A stretch of DNA of 64,000 nucleotides, taken from the NCBI RefSeq assembly GCF_046097595.1, contig NZ_JBJUVG010000005.1, positions 50,090 to 114,089 of the forward strand, in the 5' to 3' direction. The position numbers and the translations under genes are program-made. The notes under the pieces were generated by a model. That model saw only the letters and a program-made list of their open reading frames with translations. It was not told where the DNA came from and did no database searches. This stretch comes from Peptococcus simiae (GTDB lineage Bacteria; Bacillota; Peptococcia; Peptococcales; Peptococcaceae). Positions 26,410 to 34,306 of the stretch are shown here, one piece after another; position 1 is the stretch's first letter; each line of letters opens with the position of its first letter.

Positions 26410-26441
26410 CCCCCGATATGCCCTGCATACGGGGGATTTTT
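26410..26441 (+). terminator. Terminator after the repeat protein
   Basis: CCCCCG and TATGC pair with GCATA and CGGGGG (one bulge), followed by ATTTTT. Confidence 0.85.
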
Positions 26442-26525
26442 GTGGTATGATAGCCATACCGATTTTTTGGCCCAGGTTTTTTGCAAAAGGCCAGCAAAGT
26501 CAATTTCCAAAAAAAGAGGTGCATG

Positions 26526-27734
26526 ATGTCTAATCCAACTTTTGATTTTGAAGCTGCTGCCCATCGCATCCGTCAAATGCTCCTGCCGACGCCGATTATT
26601 GAGTCGCCTTATTTTTCAACGGCAGCCAATAACCATATATTTTTAAAACCGGAAAACCTCCAACGTACCGGGGCCTTTAAGATTCGGGGCGCCAGCAATA
26701 AAATCTTTGCCCTAAGCGAGGAAGCCCGAGCCAAGGGTCTGGTCACGGCCTCCGCCGGCAACCATGCCCAGGGGGTGGCTTGTGCTGCTGCGGCAGCCAA
26801 GGCCAGGGCCATCGTGGTCATGCCTGAAACCACTCCCCTCATCAAGATCAAGCGGACCAGGGCCCTTGGGGCTGAAGTCCGCCTGATTGGCACCACTTAT
26901 GATGATGCCGCTGCCGAGGCCGCCCGTTTGGCCAAGGAAGAAGGCTTCACCATGGTCCACCCCTTTGATGACTTAGGGGTCATTGAGGGCCAGGGGACCA
27001 TCGCCCTGGAACTCCTCCGGGACCTGCCGGCCCTGGAGGCGATTCTGGTGCCAGTCGGCGGCGGGGGCCTCATTGCCGGCATTGCCGCCTGCATTGCCCA
27101 GCACAAGCCGGACTGCCGGGTCATCGGGGTTGAGCCTAAAAATGCCGCCTCCATGCGGGCCGCTATCCGGACCGGGGCCCGGGTCATGCTGGATGATGTC
27201 TCCACCATTGCAGACGGGACCGCTGTCAAAGAGGCCGGCATCGAAACCTACAGCCTCTGCCGCCGCTTTGTCGATGACTGGCTGGTCGTTGACGACTTTG
27301 AACTCATGGAGGCCTTTACGGAAACCGTCGAGCAACACAAGCTCATCGTCGAGCCCTCCGGCCTCCTTTCTGTAGCCGCCGCCCGCAAACTCCCCTTTGC
27401 CAATAAGCAGGTAGCCTGCATCCTTTCCGGCGGCAATGTGGACATGCTGATGGTGGCCTCTATGATCAACAAGGGCCTCCGGTTCCGGGACCGAATCTTT
27501 AAGTTCTACCTGGACCTGCCGGACCGGCCCGGCGAATTGCACCGGATCAGCGGCATCCTGTCCGACTTACGGGCCAATATCATCTCCATCTCCCATGACC
27601 GCTACAGCCTCACCGAGCGGTTTTCAAATATCCACGTGGATATTACCGTTTCCACCAATGGCCACCGCCATGTCCAGGAAATCAAACAAAGTCTCAAAGA
27701 AGCCGGCTACGAGCTCCATGACCTCATTGATTAA
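26526..27734 (+). CDS. ilvA: Threonine ammonia-lyase (threonine dehydratase)
   Basis: This 402-residue PLP enzyme deaminates threonine to 2-oxobutanoate. The PLP lysine is in TGAFKIRGASNK near 52, ASAGNHAQGVA near 75 binds substrate, the glycine loop PVGGGGLIAGIAA near 178 holds the phosphate, and a single C-terminal ACT-like domain (about 325-402) gives allosteric control. Size fits the one-ACT-domain TdcB/IlvA intermediate type. GAGGTG precedes ATG 26523 and ATG 26526; the second is better spaced. It may feed isoleucine synthesis or threonine fermentation. Confidence 0.94.
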   Translation: MSNPTFDFEAAAHRIRQMLLPTPIIESPYFSTAANNHIFLKPENLQRTGAFKIRGASNKIFALSEEARAKGLVTASAGNHAQGVACAAAAAKARAIVVMPETTPLIKIKRTRALGAEVRLIGTTYDDAAAEAARLAKEEGFTMVHPFDDLGVIEGQGTIALELLRDLPALEAILVPVGGGGLIAGIAACIAQHKPDCRVIGVEPKNAASMRAAIRTGARVMLDDVSTIADGTAVKEAGIETYSLCRRFVDDWLVVDDFELMEAFTETVEQHKLIVEPSGLLSVAAARKLPFANKQVACILSGGNVDMLMVASMINKGLRFRDRIFKFYLDLPDRPGELHRISGILSDLRANIISISHDRYSLTERFSNIHVDITVSTNGHRHVQEIKQSLKEAGYELHDLID

Positions 27735-27759
27735 AGGCCGGCCGGTCTTACTTTTATAG

Positions 27760-27804
27760 AAAAAGCGTCTCTTGGCCAAGCTTCATTGACAAGAGACGCT
27801 TTTT
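27760..27804. terminator. Terminator after ilvA
   Basis: A perfect 15-bp inverted repeat, AAAAAGCGTCTCTTG with CAAGAGACGCTTTTT, encloses a 15-nt loop. Confidence 0.9.
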
Positions 27805-27877
27805 CACGCTATCATTGCCTCACACTAGGGGCCGGCCAGCCGGCTGCCCCTCATCACAATAGCCCGGAGGTACCCTC

Positions 27878-28585
27878 ATGGATGACCGCAATAAAAAGCG
27901 CCTACGCCGCCTGCTCCTGCTCCTCTTTATCGCAGCTATGGTGGTCCTGGGCATCTTAGTAACCAGACATCTGGCCCCCACCTTCCGCAACATGCAGGAT
28001 GCAGAAGCGGTCCGGGCCTGGGCCGAAGCCCACGGTTTTGCCGGCCGGCTCCTCTTTGTCCTGGGCATGGCCCTCCAGGTTCTGGTGGCCGTCGTCCCCG
28101 CCGGCCCTATGGAAATCGCCGCCGGCTTTGCCTATGGCCCCTTACATGGGACCCTCATCTGCACCCTGGGTATGGTCATCGGGTCCAGCCTGGCCTTTTC
28201 CCTAGTCAAGCGTTTTGGCGAGAACTTCGTCAATTTCTTCTTTGAGAACAACCGTCTGGAAAATTACGACTTCCTGACCAACCCACGGAAACTCCATGGC
28301 CTGACCTTTATCTTCTTCCTGATCCCGGGCACCCCCAAGGACGCCCTGACCTACCTCCTGGGCCTAACCAATATGAGCCTGGTTAACTTCCTCATCATCA
28401 GCAACCTGGCCCGGATTCCCGCCACCCTGGTCAGTGCCCTGGCCGGCGATGCCATCGTCAGTGGCCAGGTCCTCAAGGTCGCCCTCCTCTTTATTGGGAC
28501 CTCCCTGGTCTCCCTCCTGGGCTACCTGGCCTACAACCGTTACGAATACCGCCACCGGAACACCTTCCGCCGCCACCGAAAATAG
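27878..28585 (+). CDS. TVP38/TMEM64 family membrane protein
   Basis: This 235-residue protein has about five hydrophobic segments and the VTT/DedA-like domain signature (VPAGPMEIAAGFAYGPLHGTLICTLGMVIGSSLAF near 70-105, then FFLIPGTPKDALTYLLGL near 148). Proteins of this group act in lipid or small-molecule movement across the membrane; the substrate here is unknown. RBS GGAGG is well placed. It stands alone between two terminators. Confidence 0.9.
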   Translation: MDDRNKKRLRRLLLLLFIAAMVVLGILVTRHLAPTFRNMQDAEAVRAWAEAHGFAGRLLFVLGMALQVLVAVVPAGPMEIAAGFAYGPLHGTLICTLGMVIGSSLAFSLVKRFGENFVNFFFENNRLENYDFLTNPRKLHGLTFIFFLIPGTPKDALTYLLGLTNMSLVNFLIISNLARIPATLVSALAGDAIVSGQVLKVALLFIGTSLVSLLGYLAYNRYEYRHRNTFRRHRK

Positions 28586-28587
28586 AT

Positions 28588-28628
28588 AAAGCCCCGGCTG
28601 CAACTGCCTGCAGTCGGGGCTTTCTTCT
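28588..28628. terminator. Bidirectional terminator between TVP38 and CoA-transferase genes
   Basis: AAAGCCCCGGCTGCA pairs with TGCAGTCGGGGCTTT around a 6-nt loop, between convergent genes. A T-rich tail follows on the plus strand. Confidence 0.85.
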
Positions 28629-28636
28629 TGATGGCA

Positions 28637-29968
28637 CTACCGTTTATTGGTTCGCCGCCAAATACCCTGGGCTTCCGCCGCCTGGATCAAGGCCTCGCGG
28701 AAGTCGGGGTGGGCAATATTGATGATGTTTTCAGCCCGTTGCCAGGTTGGCAGACCGACCTGGTGGGCCATCCCGTACTCGGTGACGATGGTCGGGACTT
28801 GGGTCCGGGGGGTTGTCATAACATCCCCCTCAGTGAAGGTCGGCATAATCCGGGAGTGAACCACCCCGGCCTTATCGGTAAAGGTAGAGCTCATAGCCAG
28901 GAAGGCCTTGCCGTTTTCCGATTCAAAGGTCCCGGTAACGAAGTCCAGCTGGCCACCGGTGCCGGAAATCTGCCGGGTACCGGCGGTCTCCGAGCAGACC
29001 TGACCGTAGAGGTCCATGGCAATGCAGCCATTGATGGAGACAAAGTTTTTAAACTGCCGGATAGTGTCCGGGTGGTTGACATAGCCAATGGGGGCAGAGT
29101 AAATGCTCTGGTTTTCATGGAGGAAGTCATAGAGGTCCCGAGACCCGTTGGCAATAGAGAAGACCCCCTTGCCCCGGTCGATTTCCTTCTTCATATTGGT
29201 GATTTTCCCGGCCCGGTAGAGGTTCAAATAGCCGTCACTCATGAGCTCGGTATGCATACCGATATCCTTGAGGTCGGATTCGGCAATCAAGGCCCCTAGG
29301 GCATTGGGCATCCCGCCAATCCCCAACTGCAGGGTCATCCCGTCAGAGAGTTCCGGGAAAATATAGCCGGCAATCTTTCGGTCAATCTCCGTCGCCGGCG
29401 GCGCTGCCGCTGTTGGAATCTGGGCATCGCTCTCGACAATCTTATCCACCTGGGAAATATGGATATGGTCCCCGGTCGTCCCATAGACCCGGGGCATGTT
29501 GGGGTTCACCTCAATGACGATATACTTGGCAACATCAATGATATCCTGGACACAGCAGTTGGTCAGACCGGTGCTGAAGTTGCCATAGGCATCCATGGGG
29601 GAGACCGTCAACATCAGCACATCAACCGGGGCATAGCCCTTCCGATAATAGGCCCCCACATTGCGGAAAAGCATGGGGTTAAAGAAGGCCTTACCCTGGT
29701 CGATATAGCGGCGGTCTAAGCCGGAGCAGTGCCAGGCATTATAGATAAAGGACCCCTCGCCGGCCTCCACCACCTGGAGGGGTTGCATGGTAATAGAACT
29801 CCGCACCTTGACATCAGACAGGTCCCCATGCCGGGCCGCCAGGGCCTCATCCAGCCGAACTGGAATAGCACAGGTTTGGCTGTAATCGACCCAGTCACCA
29901 CTTTTAACAATTTGGACCGCCTCTTCAGGCGTGGTTAATTTTTCTTGATAGGCTTGGCTGAAATCCAT
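28637..29968 (-). CDS. Butyryl-CoA:acetate / 4-hydroxybutyrate CoA-transferase family
   Basis: This 443-residue enzyme belongs to the acetyl-CoA hydrolase/transferase family. The glycine-rich QLGIGGMPNALGALI near 222 and the glutamate in GMHTELMSDGYLNL near 240, expected to form the CoA thioester, are present. Such enzymes exchange CoA between butyryl- or 4-hydroxybutyryl-CoA and acetate at the end of acid fermentation, without ATP cost. Substrate choice between these cannot be settled from sequence. GGGAGG precedes ATG 29968. Single-gene unit with its own promoter. Confidence 0.9.
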   Translation of the reverse strand: MDFSQAYQEKLTTPEEAVQIVKSGDWVDYSQTCAIPVRLDEALAARHGDLSDVKVRSSITMQPLQVVEAGEGSFIYNAWHCSGLDRRYIDQGKAFFNPMLFRNVGAYYRKGYAPVDVLMLTVSPMDAYGNFSTGLTNCCVQDIIDVAKYIVIEVNPNMPRVYGTTGDHIHISQVDKIVESDAQIPTAAAPPATEIDRKIAGYIFPELSDGMTLQLGIGGMPNALGALIAESDLKDIGMHTELMSDGYLNLYRAGKITNMKKEIDRGKGVFSIANGSRDLYDFLHENQSIYSAPIGYVNHPDTIRQFKNFVSINGCIAMDLYGQVCSETAGTRQISGTGGQLDFVTGTFESENGKAFLAMSSTFTDKAGVVHSRIMPTFTEGDVMTTPRTQVPTIVTEYGMAHQVGLPTWQRAENIINIAHPDFREALIQAAEAQGIWRRTNKR

Positions 29969-30009
29969 ATAAATCCTCCCTTATTGCTGATCACATGCGA
30001 TATACCTCT

Positions 30010-30038
30010 ATTCTACCCCATAAAAGGATAAGGGCCAA
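30010..30038 (-). promoter_or_regulatory. Sigma-A promoter of the CoA-transferase gene
   Basis: The -35 is TTGGCC and the -10 TAGAAT on the minus strand, 17 nt apart, about 40 nt before the start codon. Confidence 0.7.
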
Positions 30039-30170
30039 CAGGTTTTTCACAATTTGTTGATAATTTGCTTGTTTCAGGGATTTTTCCTATATTTTTTAAA
30101 CACCTGTAGATTTTTACTGGATAGAAGGCCAATTTCATCCGCCTCACCGCCCTTGCTGATGATTGACATG

Positions 30171-30197
30171 AAAAAAACCACCCTTTCAGGTGGTTTT
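30171..30197 (-). terminator. Terminator of the small-gene cluster
   Basis: AAAACCACC pairs with GGTGGTTTT around 6 nt. On the minus strand it ends in a T run, immediately after (and touching) the stop of the 84-residue gene. Confidence 0.8.
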
Positions 30198-30450
30198 ATT
30201 CGTCTTCCGGTTCAAACGATATATGGTCGCTGCAAGGAACAGACTTGGTCGCTTTAAAGATTTCCATTGGGATGCCTTCCCCATCCGGAAAAGCGTCACA
30301 AGTCATGACCGGCTCACTTTTATCCCCATCTTTTATATCGTTAGGATGCCAGGGCTTACACTCAGCACACTTAGAACTTTCATTTTTTCTCCTTATAAAA
30401 CGCTTTACAAGCCTTTTAATATCCCCAGATACGTCATCATTATACTTCAT
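30196..30450 (-). CDS. Small cysteine-containing protein of unknown function
   Basis: This 84-residue hydrophilic protein has CAEC in its N-terminal half and the pattern MTCDAFPDGEGIPMEIF, then DHISFEPED at the C-terminus. A CxxC...C-AFP-GIP-EI...D--I-FE pattern recurs in small proteins often found near phage or accessory genes; no function is established that I can name. The start is uncertain: ATG 30450 and GTG 30465 both lack a clear ribosome binding site. Last of three small leftward genes. Confidence 0.6.
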   Translation of the reverse strand: MKYNDDVSGDIKRLVKRFIRRKNESSKCAECKPWHPNDIKDGDKSEPVMTCDAFPDGEGIPMEIFKATKSVPCSDHISFEPEDE

Positions 30451-30505
30451 GGGCTTTAAGGACACAGTAGATGCCTATGAAGTTATTCCTATGCAAGGGT
30501 TTTCA

Positions 30506-30712
30506 TTAATCTAGAATTTCGATGCGCTCGATTTCATAGTCATTGATTTCATAGAGGATCCCGTGCTCCCTAACAGTAATATTGTGATGCTCATCTTCCC
30601 CGGGCTCCGGCCATAAGTATTCAGTGCAAAACCCTTCGCTGATGATTCCGCTCGTTAATGTAACGCGAACCTGATGCTTTGCAGCTTTTTTCATTTCCTC
30701 AATTGTTACCAT
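30506..30712 (-). CDS. Small protein of unknown function (68 aa)
   Basis: MVTIEEMKKAAKHQVRVTLT opens a short, mostly beta-strand protein ending EINDYEIERIEILD. The layout (TLTSGIISEGFC...ITVREHGILYEI) suggests a small SH3/Sm-like barrel, but this is only a reading of hydrophobicity. GGAGG lies 10 nt before ATG 30712. It sits between two other small genes, about 65 nt after the previous one. Confidence 0.6.
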   Translation of the reverse strand: MVTIEEMKKAAKHQVRVTLTSGIISEGFCTEYLWPEPGEDEHHNITVREHGILYEINDYEIERIEILD

Positions 30713-30777
30713 CTTTAGCGTTCCTCCCTAGGTACAATGTGCGTCCTTTTTTTTCTTTGAATTAGGAACCTTTAATA

Positions 30778-31074
30778 TTATAGCTCAGGCAAACCACGCT
30801 TTTTTAAAATCTCTCTAGGATCATCCACAATTTTAAAGATACCGCCTGGGGAATACCCTGTTGCAGGCGCTGGATTTGACAGCGAATAGATGTAATCTTC
30901 TTCACTGTCATCAACAACCTTAATATATCCGGTTTCGTCTTTTACAAGGTTATAGTCTTTGCCATCTGTCAGCCCATCAACACCGAAGCTTTCACCGAAA
31001 TATCGGACTCTTCCTACATACTCAAGAGGAATGGTCTTCCCCAATTCACATTGATAAACATCAATGGTTTTCAT
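30778..31074 (-). CDS. Small protein of unknown function (98 aa)
   Basis: MKTIDVYQCELGKTIPLEYV is followed by GLTDGKDYNLVKDETGYIKVVDDSEEDYIYS near 35-65. The D-GK-Y...VVDD-EDY-YS pattern is common in small beta-rich Firmicute proteins, some encoded beside toxin genes, though I see no toxin here. AAAGGAG lies 11 nt before ATG 31074. First of the three small genes, behind a ~190-nt leader. Confidence 0.65.
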   Translation of the reverse strand: MKTIDVYQCELGKTIPLEYVGRVRYFGESFGVDGLTDGKDYNLVKDETGYIKVVDDSEEDYIYSLSNPAPATGYSPGGIFKIVDDPREILKKRGLPEL

Positions 31075-31432
31075 TTTTTGCGCTCCTTTCTTCTTTTTTT
31101 ATTTCATCCGGCTTATCCTCATAAAAATATAATCGGTCCTGCAGGAACAGAGACCCTTGTCGCTAGAGGAGCCTATAAGGCGATTATCACCGTTACTTGT
31201 AATATCGAACACGTCATTTGCCTGCTCTTGCCCCGCTTACGGCTCCAGGTCACCTTAGCACCTATACAACGATTATACCCAGCAGTGACCGTCCATTCAA
31301 GCTTGCCATCTGCCGCTCCCTGCTAGCCGATGAGAGGCCCTCCCATATGTAAGGCAGTGGGGCTATTTGCCCTCGGTCCTTCCTGCTCTAGCTGCCTTCG
31401 GATGGCCGGAGCAAGACACCGTAAATGCGAAC
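31075..31432 (-). other. Gene-free leader and spacer between small genes and tRNA operon
   Basis: About 360 nt without a credible ORF on either strand. It holds a good minus-strand promoter (31272-31300) and then a ~190-nt untranslated leader before the 98-residue gene. I do not recognise a riboswitch, T-box or known small RNA in it. The plus-strand ORF 31051-31326 has no ribosome binding site and is rejected. Confidence 0.5.
31272..31300 (-). promoter_or_regulatory. Sigma-A promoter of the small-gene cluster
   Basis: On the minus strand TTGAAT (31295-31300) and a perfect TATAAT (31272-31277) are separated by 17 nt. Confidence 0.7.
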
Positions 31433-31469
31433 ACAAAAAAGCGGTTTACAGGTAATCTGTAAACCGCTT
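31433..31469 (-). terminator. Terminator of the tRNA operon
   Basis: AAGCGGTTTACAG pairs perfectly with CTGTAAACCGCTT around 5 nt. On the minus strand it is followed by TTTTTT, 5 nt after tRNA-Phe. Confidence 0.9.
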
Positions 31470-31474
31470 AAAAA

Positions 31475-31547
31475 TGCCTCGAGCCGGAATCGAACCAGCG
31501 ACACAGGGATTTTCAGTCCCTTGCTCTACCGACTGAGCTATCGAGGC
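31475..31547 (-). tRNA. tRNA-Phe (GAA)
   Basis: A 73-nt cloverleaf: acceptor GCCTCGA with TCGAGGC, D arm GCTCAGTCGGTAGAGC, anticodon loop CTGAAAA giving GAA, T loop GGTTCGATTCC. CCA is not encoded. Last gene of the tRNA operon. Confidence 0.95.
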
Positions 31548-31550
31548 AAA

Positions 31551-31624
31551 CGACGCAGATGGGACTCGAACCCACGACCTCCAGCGTGACAGGCTGGCAT
31601 TCTAACCAACTGAACTACTGCGCC
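31551..31624 (-). tRNA. tRNA-Asp (GTC)
   Basis: A 74-nt tRNA: acceptor GGCGCAG pairs with CTGCGTC (one G-U), anticodon loop CTGTCAC gives GTC, T arm GTGGGTTCGAGTCCCAT. No encoded CCA. Confidence 0.95.
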
Positions 31625-31628
31625 AAAG

Positions 31629-31701
31629 TGGACGATGACGGGCTCGAACCGCCGACCCCCTGCGTGTGATGCAGATGCTCTCCCAACTGAGCTAATCATC
31701 C
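31629..31701 (-). tRNA. tRNA-Val (CAC)
   Basis: A 73-nt tRNA: acceptor GGATGAT pairs with ATCGTCC, D arm GCTCAGTTGGGAGAGC, anticodon loop ATCACAC gives CAC (Val, GUG codons). No encoded CCA. The C34 anticodon is a specialist isoacceptor, suited to a GC-rich genome. Confidence 0.92.
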
Positions 31702-31709
31702 GAAGGGTC

Positions 31710-31783
31710 TGACCTGTAGGGGATTCGAACCCCTGAATGCCAGCGTGAAAGGCTGGTGAGTTAAGCCACTTCTCCAACAGGCC
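31710..31783 (-). tRNA. tRNA-Glu (TTC)
   Basis: A 74-nt tRNA: acceptor GGCCTGT pairs with ACAGGTC, anticodon loop CTTTCAC gives TTC, T arm CAGGGGTTCGAATCCCCT. No encoded CCA. First gene of the operon Glu-Val-Asp-Phe. Confidence 0.94.
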
Positions 31784-31812
31784 CAGTTATTTTGTAGCCC
31801 CAACAGATACTA

Positions 31813-31841
31813 ATATTACACGAAGATCCTTATTCTGTCAA
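31813..31841 (-). promoter_or_regulatory. Promoter of the tRNA operon
   Basis: A consensus TTGACA (31836-31841), 17-nt spacer and TAATAT (31813-31818) on the minus strand, about 30 nt upstream of tRNA-Glu. Confidence 0.9.
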
Positions 31842-31892
31842 GAGCTTTTAAAAAAAGATTTGTTTTCGGTAAATTCCGTCAATAATGGCCAC

Positions 31893-31923
31893 AAAAAAAG
31901 CAGCTGCATGACAGCTGCTTTTA
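31893..31923. terminator. Terminator of the dsr operon
   Basis: AAGCAGCTG pairs with CAGCTGCTT around 5 nt. The A run on the plus strand gives a T run on the minus strand, directly after dsrM. Confidence 0.85.
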
Positions 31924-31931
31924 TATTTCCT

Positions 31932-32996
31932 TTAGGCCAAGGAGTCTTCCAGGGCCTTCCGTTCTGCTTCTTTTTCAGCTTCAGCTTCTTCCAGGGTTTT
32001 CTCAACAGGAAGGCCGAATTTCACCATCCGGTCACGGAATTGGTCTTCATAGTCCATATAGCTATGGAATTCAACCACCGGGTTCCAGGGGTTGACGTGA
32101 CGGACTTCCCGGCTATTGGTACATTGGTTCCGGGTGGGGCTCATAAAGACGCCTACAGCGTGCATGAGCTTGCCCCAGGGGAAGTAGATCAGGAGGGTGC
32201 AGACGAAGGTCAGGTGCATGAGGAAGAAAATGCTCAAGGTCCCCGGTTCAGGTACAACCGGCTGGAAGGTCAAAAGGCCCACCATGACTTCGCGCACGCT
32301 GGTCACGTCGGTCCGGGTCGGTACCAGGTAGCGCATGGCCATCCCGGTTAAGGCGATGGCAATCAGGAGCAGCAGGGGGAAGTAATCGTTTAAGAGGCTA
32401 ATGTAGCGCACCTTGGGCAGGAGCAGGCGACGGAGCAGGAGTAAGCCGGCCCCGGCTAGGAACATAAAGCCTGTGATGTAATAGTGGTGTAAGTCAATTA
32501 AGATAACCCCGTCAATCTTGTCAAGCAGGGTCACCAGGGCCGGTACTTTCGCGGTAAAGAAGCGGAAGTGGCGGATCAGGGTAAAGAACATCCCCCAGTG
32601 GAAAAGGATGGCGAAAATCCAGAGCCATTTTTCCCATTGGAAGGTCAGATTCCCGTCTTTTTCAAGTTCCGCCTTGCTGTTACGGAATAAAGACCGGAAA
32701 AAGACCACTTCCAGGAACATCCGAAAGTAAAGGGCCGGACGGGACCGGGGGCATTCCACCGGGTTCCATTTGATGAAGTCCAGGCTCTTGGCCTGTCCAC
32801 AGGTGGTGGCAATATTAAAGGGGACCGGCGATTTGCCCCAATTGGCAATCCGGTAGATAACCCCAACCACAAAGAGGGTAAAGGCCAAATAAGGCAGGAC
32901 CACCGTAAAGAGGCCGGTCAGGCCCATGAGGCCACCGACGACCACTGCGAATAAGGCTATGACAAGGACGATCACGCAAGCAGTAATGAATCCCAT
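31932..32996 (-). CDS. dsrM: DsrM, membrane cytochrome b-like subunit of the Dsr complex
   Basis: This 354-residue protein has about six membrane segments related to the NarI/HdrE cytochrome b family. Candidate haem histidines include FHWGMFFTLIRHFRFF near 132 and DLHHYYITGFMFLAGAG near 170. It passes electrons between the menaquinone pool and the iron-sulfur subunit DsrK. The C-terminal tail is acidic and alanine-rich. Here dsrM is the last gene of the operon, its start sharing a base with the dsrP stop, whereas the textbook order has dsrM first. Confidence 0.9.
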   Translation of the reverse strand: MGFITACVIVLVIALFAVVVGGLMGLTGLFTVVLPYLAFTLFVVGVIYRIANWGKSPVPFNIATTCGQAKSLDFIKWNPVECPRSRPALYFRMFLEVVFFRSLFRNSKAELEKDGNLTFQWEKWLWIFAILFHWGMFFTLIRHFRFFTAKVPALVTLLDKIDGVILIDLHHYYITGFMFLAGAGLLLLRRLLLPKVRYISLLNDYFPLLLLIAIALTGMAMRYLVPTRTDVTSVREVMVGLLTFQPVVPEPGTLSIFFLMHLTFVCTLLIYFPWGKLMHAVGVFMSPTRNQCTNSREVRHVNPWNPVVEFHSYMDYEDQFRDRMVKFGLPVEKTLEEAEAEKEAERKALEDSLA

Positions 32997-34306
32997 TATT
33001 CAACCTCCTTTTCATCATTGCCTTCAGCATCTGCCGGTTCTTCCGGCTCCGGTACATACCGGGGACGGGTATCGACATAGGTGCCACCCCGACGGTTCAG
33101 CTCATAGGCCAGCTGGGACCGGTCATACTTATTGGGGAAGGCGCCTTCATCGCGGTCATACTTAACCACCGTAATTAGCTTAAAGAGCAGGCTGATGATA
33201 AAGATACCGATGGCATAAACCCCGATGATGACCAGGATTTCCGCAAAACCGGGGATGTAATCCACGATTTCGCCGAAGGGGTTTTCAGATAAACCGCCGA
33301 TAACAAAGGTGAGCCCTTTTTCAATGTATAAGGCGATGAATAAGCAGGCACACCCGACACCCATGGTGGCATAGTTAAAGCGGAATTTGGTCGGTAAAAG
33401 CAGGACCAGGGCGATGACCGTCGTGATCCAGAAGACTGTCAGGAAAGGGACCCATTGGTTGTTCCCTTCATAACCGAAGAAAAGATAGGTCAGGGCTGTC
33501 TTGTGGGCCGGTACATTGGAGTAGTAGGCCGTAAAGAATTCCCCGGCTTCCATGATGAGCATGGCAATAAAGGCATAGACAGCCGTTGTGGCCAGCATTC
33601 TCATGGCCTTTTCGCCGGCATCAAAGCCGGTCAGGCGTTTGAGCAAGAGGCACAGGAGAATAATGAGGGCCGGCCCGGTAGCAAAGGCCCCGGCCAGGAA
33701 CTTGGCCGGCAGGACAGCCGTCAGGAAGTAGTGGCGGCTGGGCAGACCTGCATACAGGAAGGCCGTAACAATATGGATGGAGAAGGCCACCGGCACAGAA
33801 ATCATGGCCAGGACTCTTACCCATTTCTTATAGTGGACGCCCTTATTTTCAGCCTGCAGGACTTGGTAGCCCACGACCAGGTTCAGGACCAGGTAGAGGG
33901 GAATGACCACAGAGTCCCAGCAGAGCATGGACTGGGGTGTCCAATAAAGCCAAACGTTTAAGATTTTTTGCGGGGCCCCGACGTCAACGACGACGAATAA
34001 GAGGGCCATGACCAGGGCGGCAATGGCCAAAAATTCGCCAACGACGGTGATCCGGCCATACTCTTTCACATTGTGGAAGTAATAGGGCAGGACAATCATA
34101 ACGCCCCCGGCGGCCACCCCGACGAAGAAGGTTAAGTGACCGATATAGAGGCCCCAGGATATATCCCGAGAGAGCCCTGTCACCTGGAAACCATTGATCA
34201 TCTGGTAGGCATAGGCGGCACAACCGATGACAATAACGGCGAGTAAGAAACACATCCAGGCCCAGTACTTTTTGCTGGACCGCTTGACTAAGGCTTTTTC
34301 AATCAT
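32996..34306 (-). CDS. dsrP: DsrP, NrfD-like membrane subunit
   Basis: This 436-residue integral membrane protein has about ten spans of the NrfD/PsrC family (ISWGLYIGHLTFFVGVAAGGVMI near 45 is typical). It has no haem ligands and is thought to exchange electrons and protons between quinol and the extracytoplasmic Fe-S protein DsrO. The C-terminal tail is charged and rich in Glu and Pro. It overlaps dsrO by 4 nt and dsrM by 1 nt. Confidence 0.92.
   Translation of the reverse strand: MIEKALVKRSSKKYWAWMCFLLAVIVIGCAAYAYQMINGFQVTGLSRDISWGLYIGHLTFFVGVAAGGVMIVLPYYFHNVKEYGRITVVGEFLAIAALVMALLFVVVDVGAPQKILNVWLYWTPQSMLCWDSVVIPLYLVLNLVVGYQVLQAENKGVHYKKWVRVLAMISVPVAFSIHIVTAFLYAGLPSRHYFLTAVLPAKFLAGAFATGPALIILLCLLLKRLTGFDAGEKAMRMLATTAVYAFIAMLIMEAGEFFTAYYSNVPAHKTALTYLFFGYEGNNQWVPFLTVFWITTVIALVLLLPTKFRFNYATMGVGCACLFIALYIEKGLTFVIGGLSENPFGEIVDYIPGFAEILVIIGVYAIGIFIISLLFKLITVVKYDRDEGAFPNKYDRSQLAYELNRRGGTYVDTRPRYVPEPEEPADAEGNDEKEVE

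Noticed and set aside
30040..30065. Possible Rex site (TTGTGA...) before the CoA-transferase
   Set aside because: Only one half-site matches; the second half does not form the TTGTGA-N6-TCACAA palindrome.
31051..31326. 91-codon plus-strand ORF
   Set aside because: No ribosome binding site, low-complexity content, and it overlaps the start and leader of the leftward small-gene unit.
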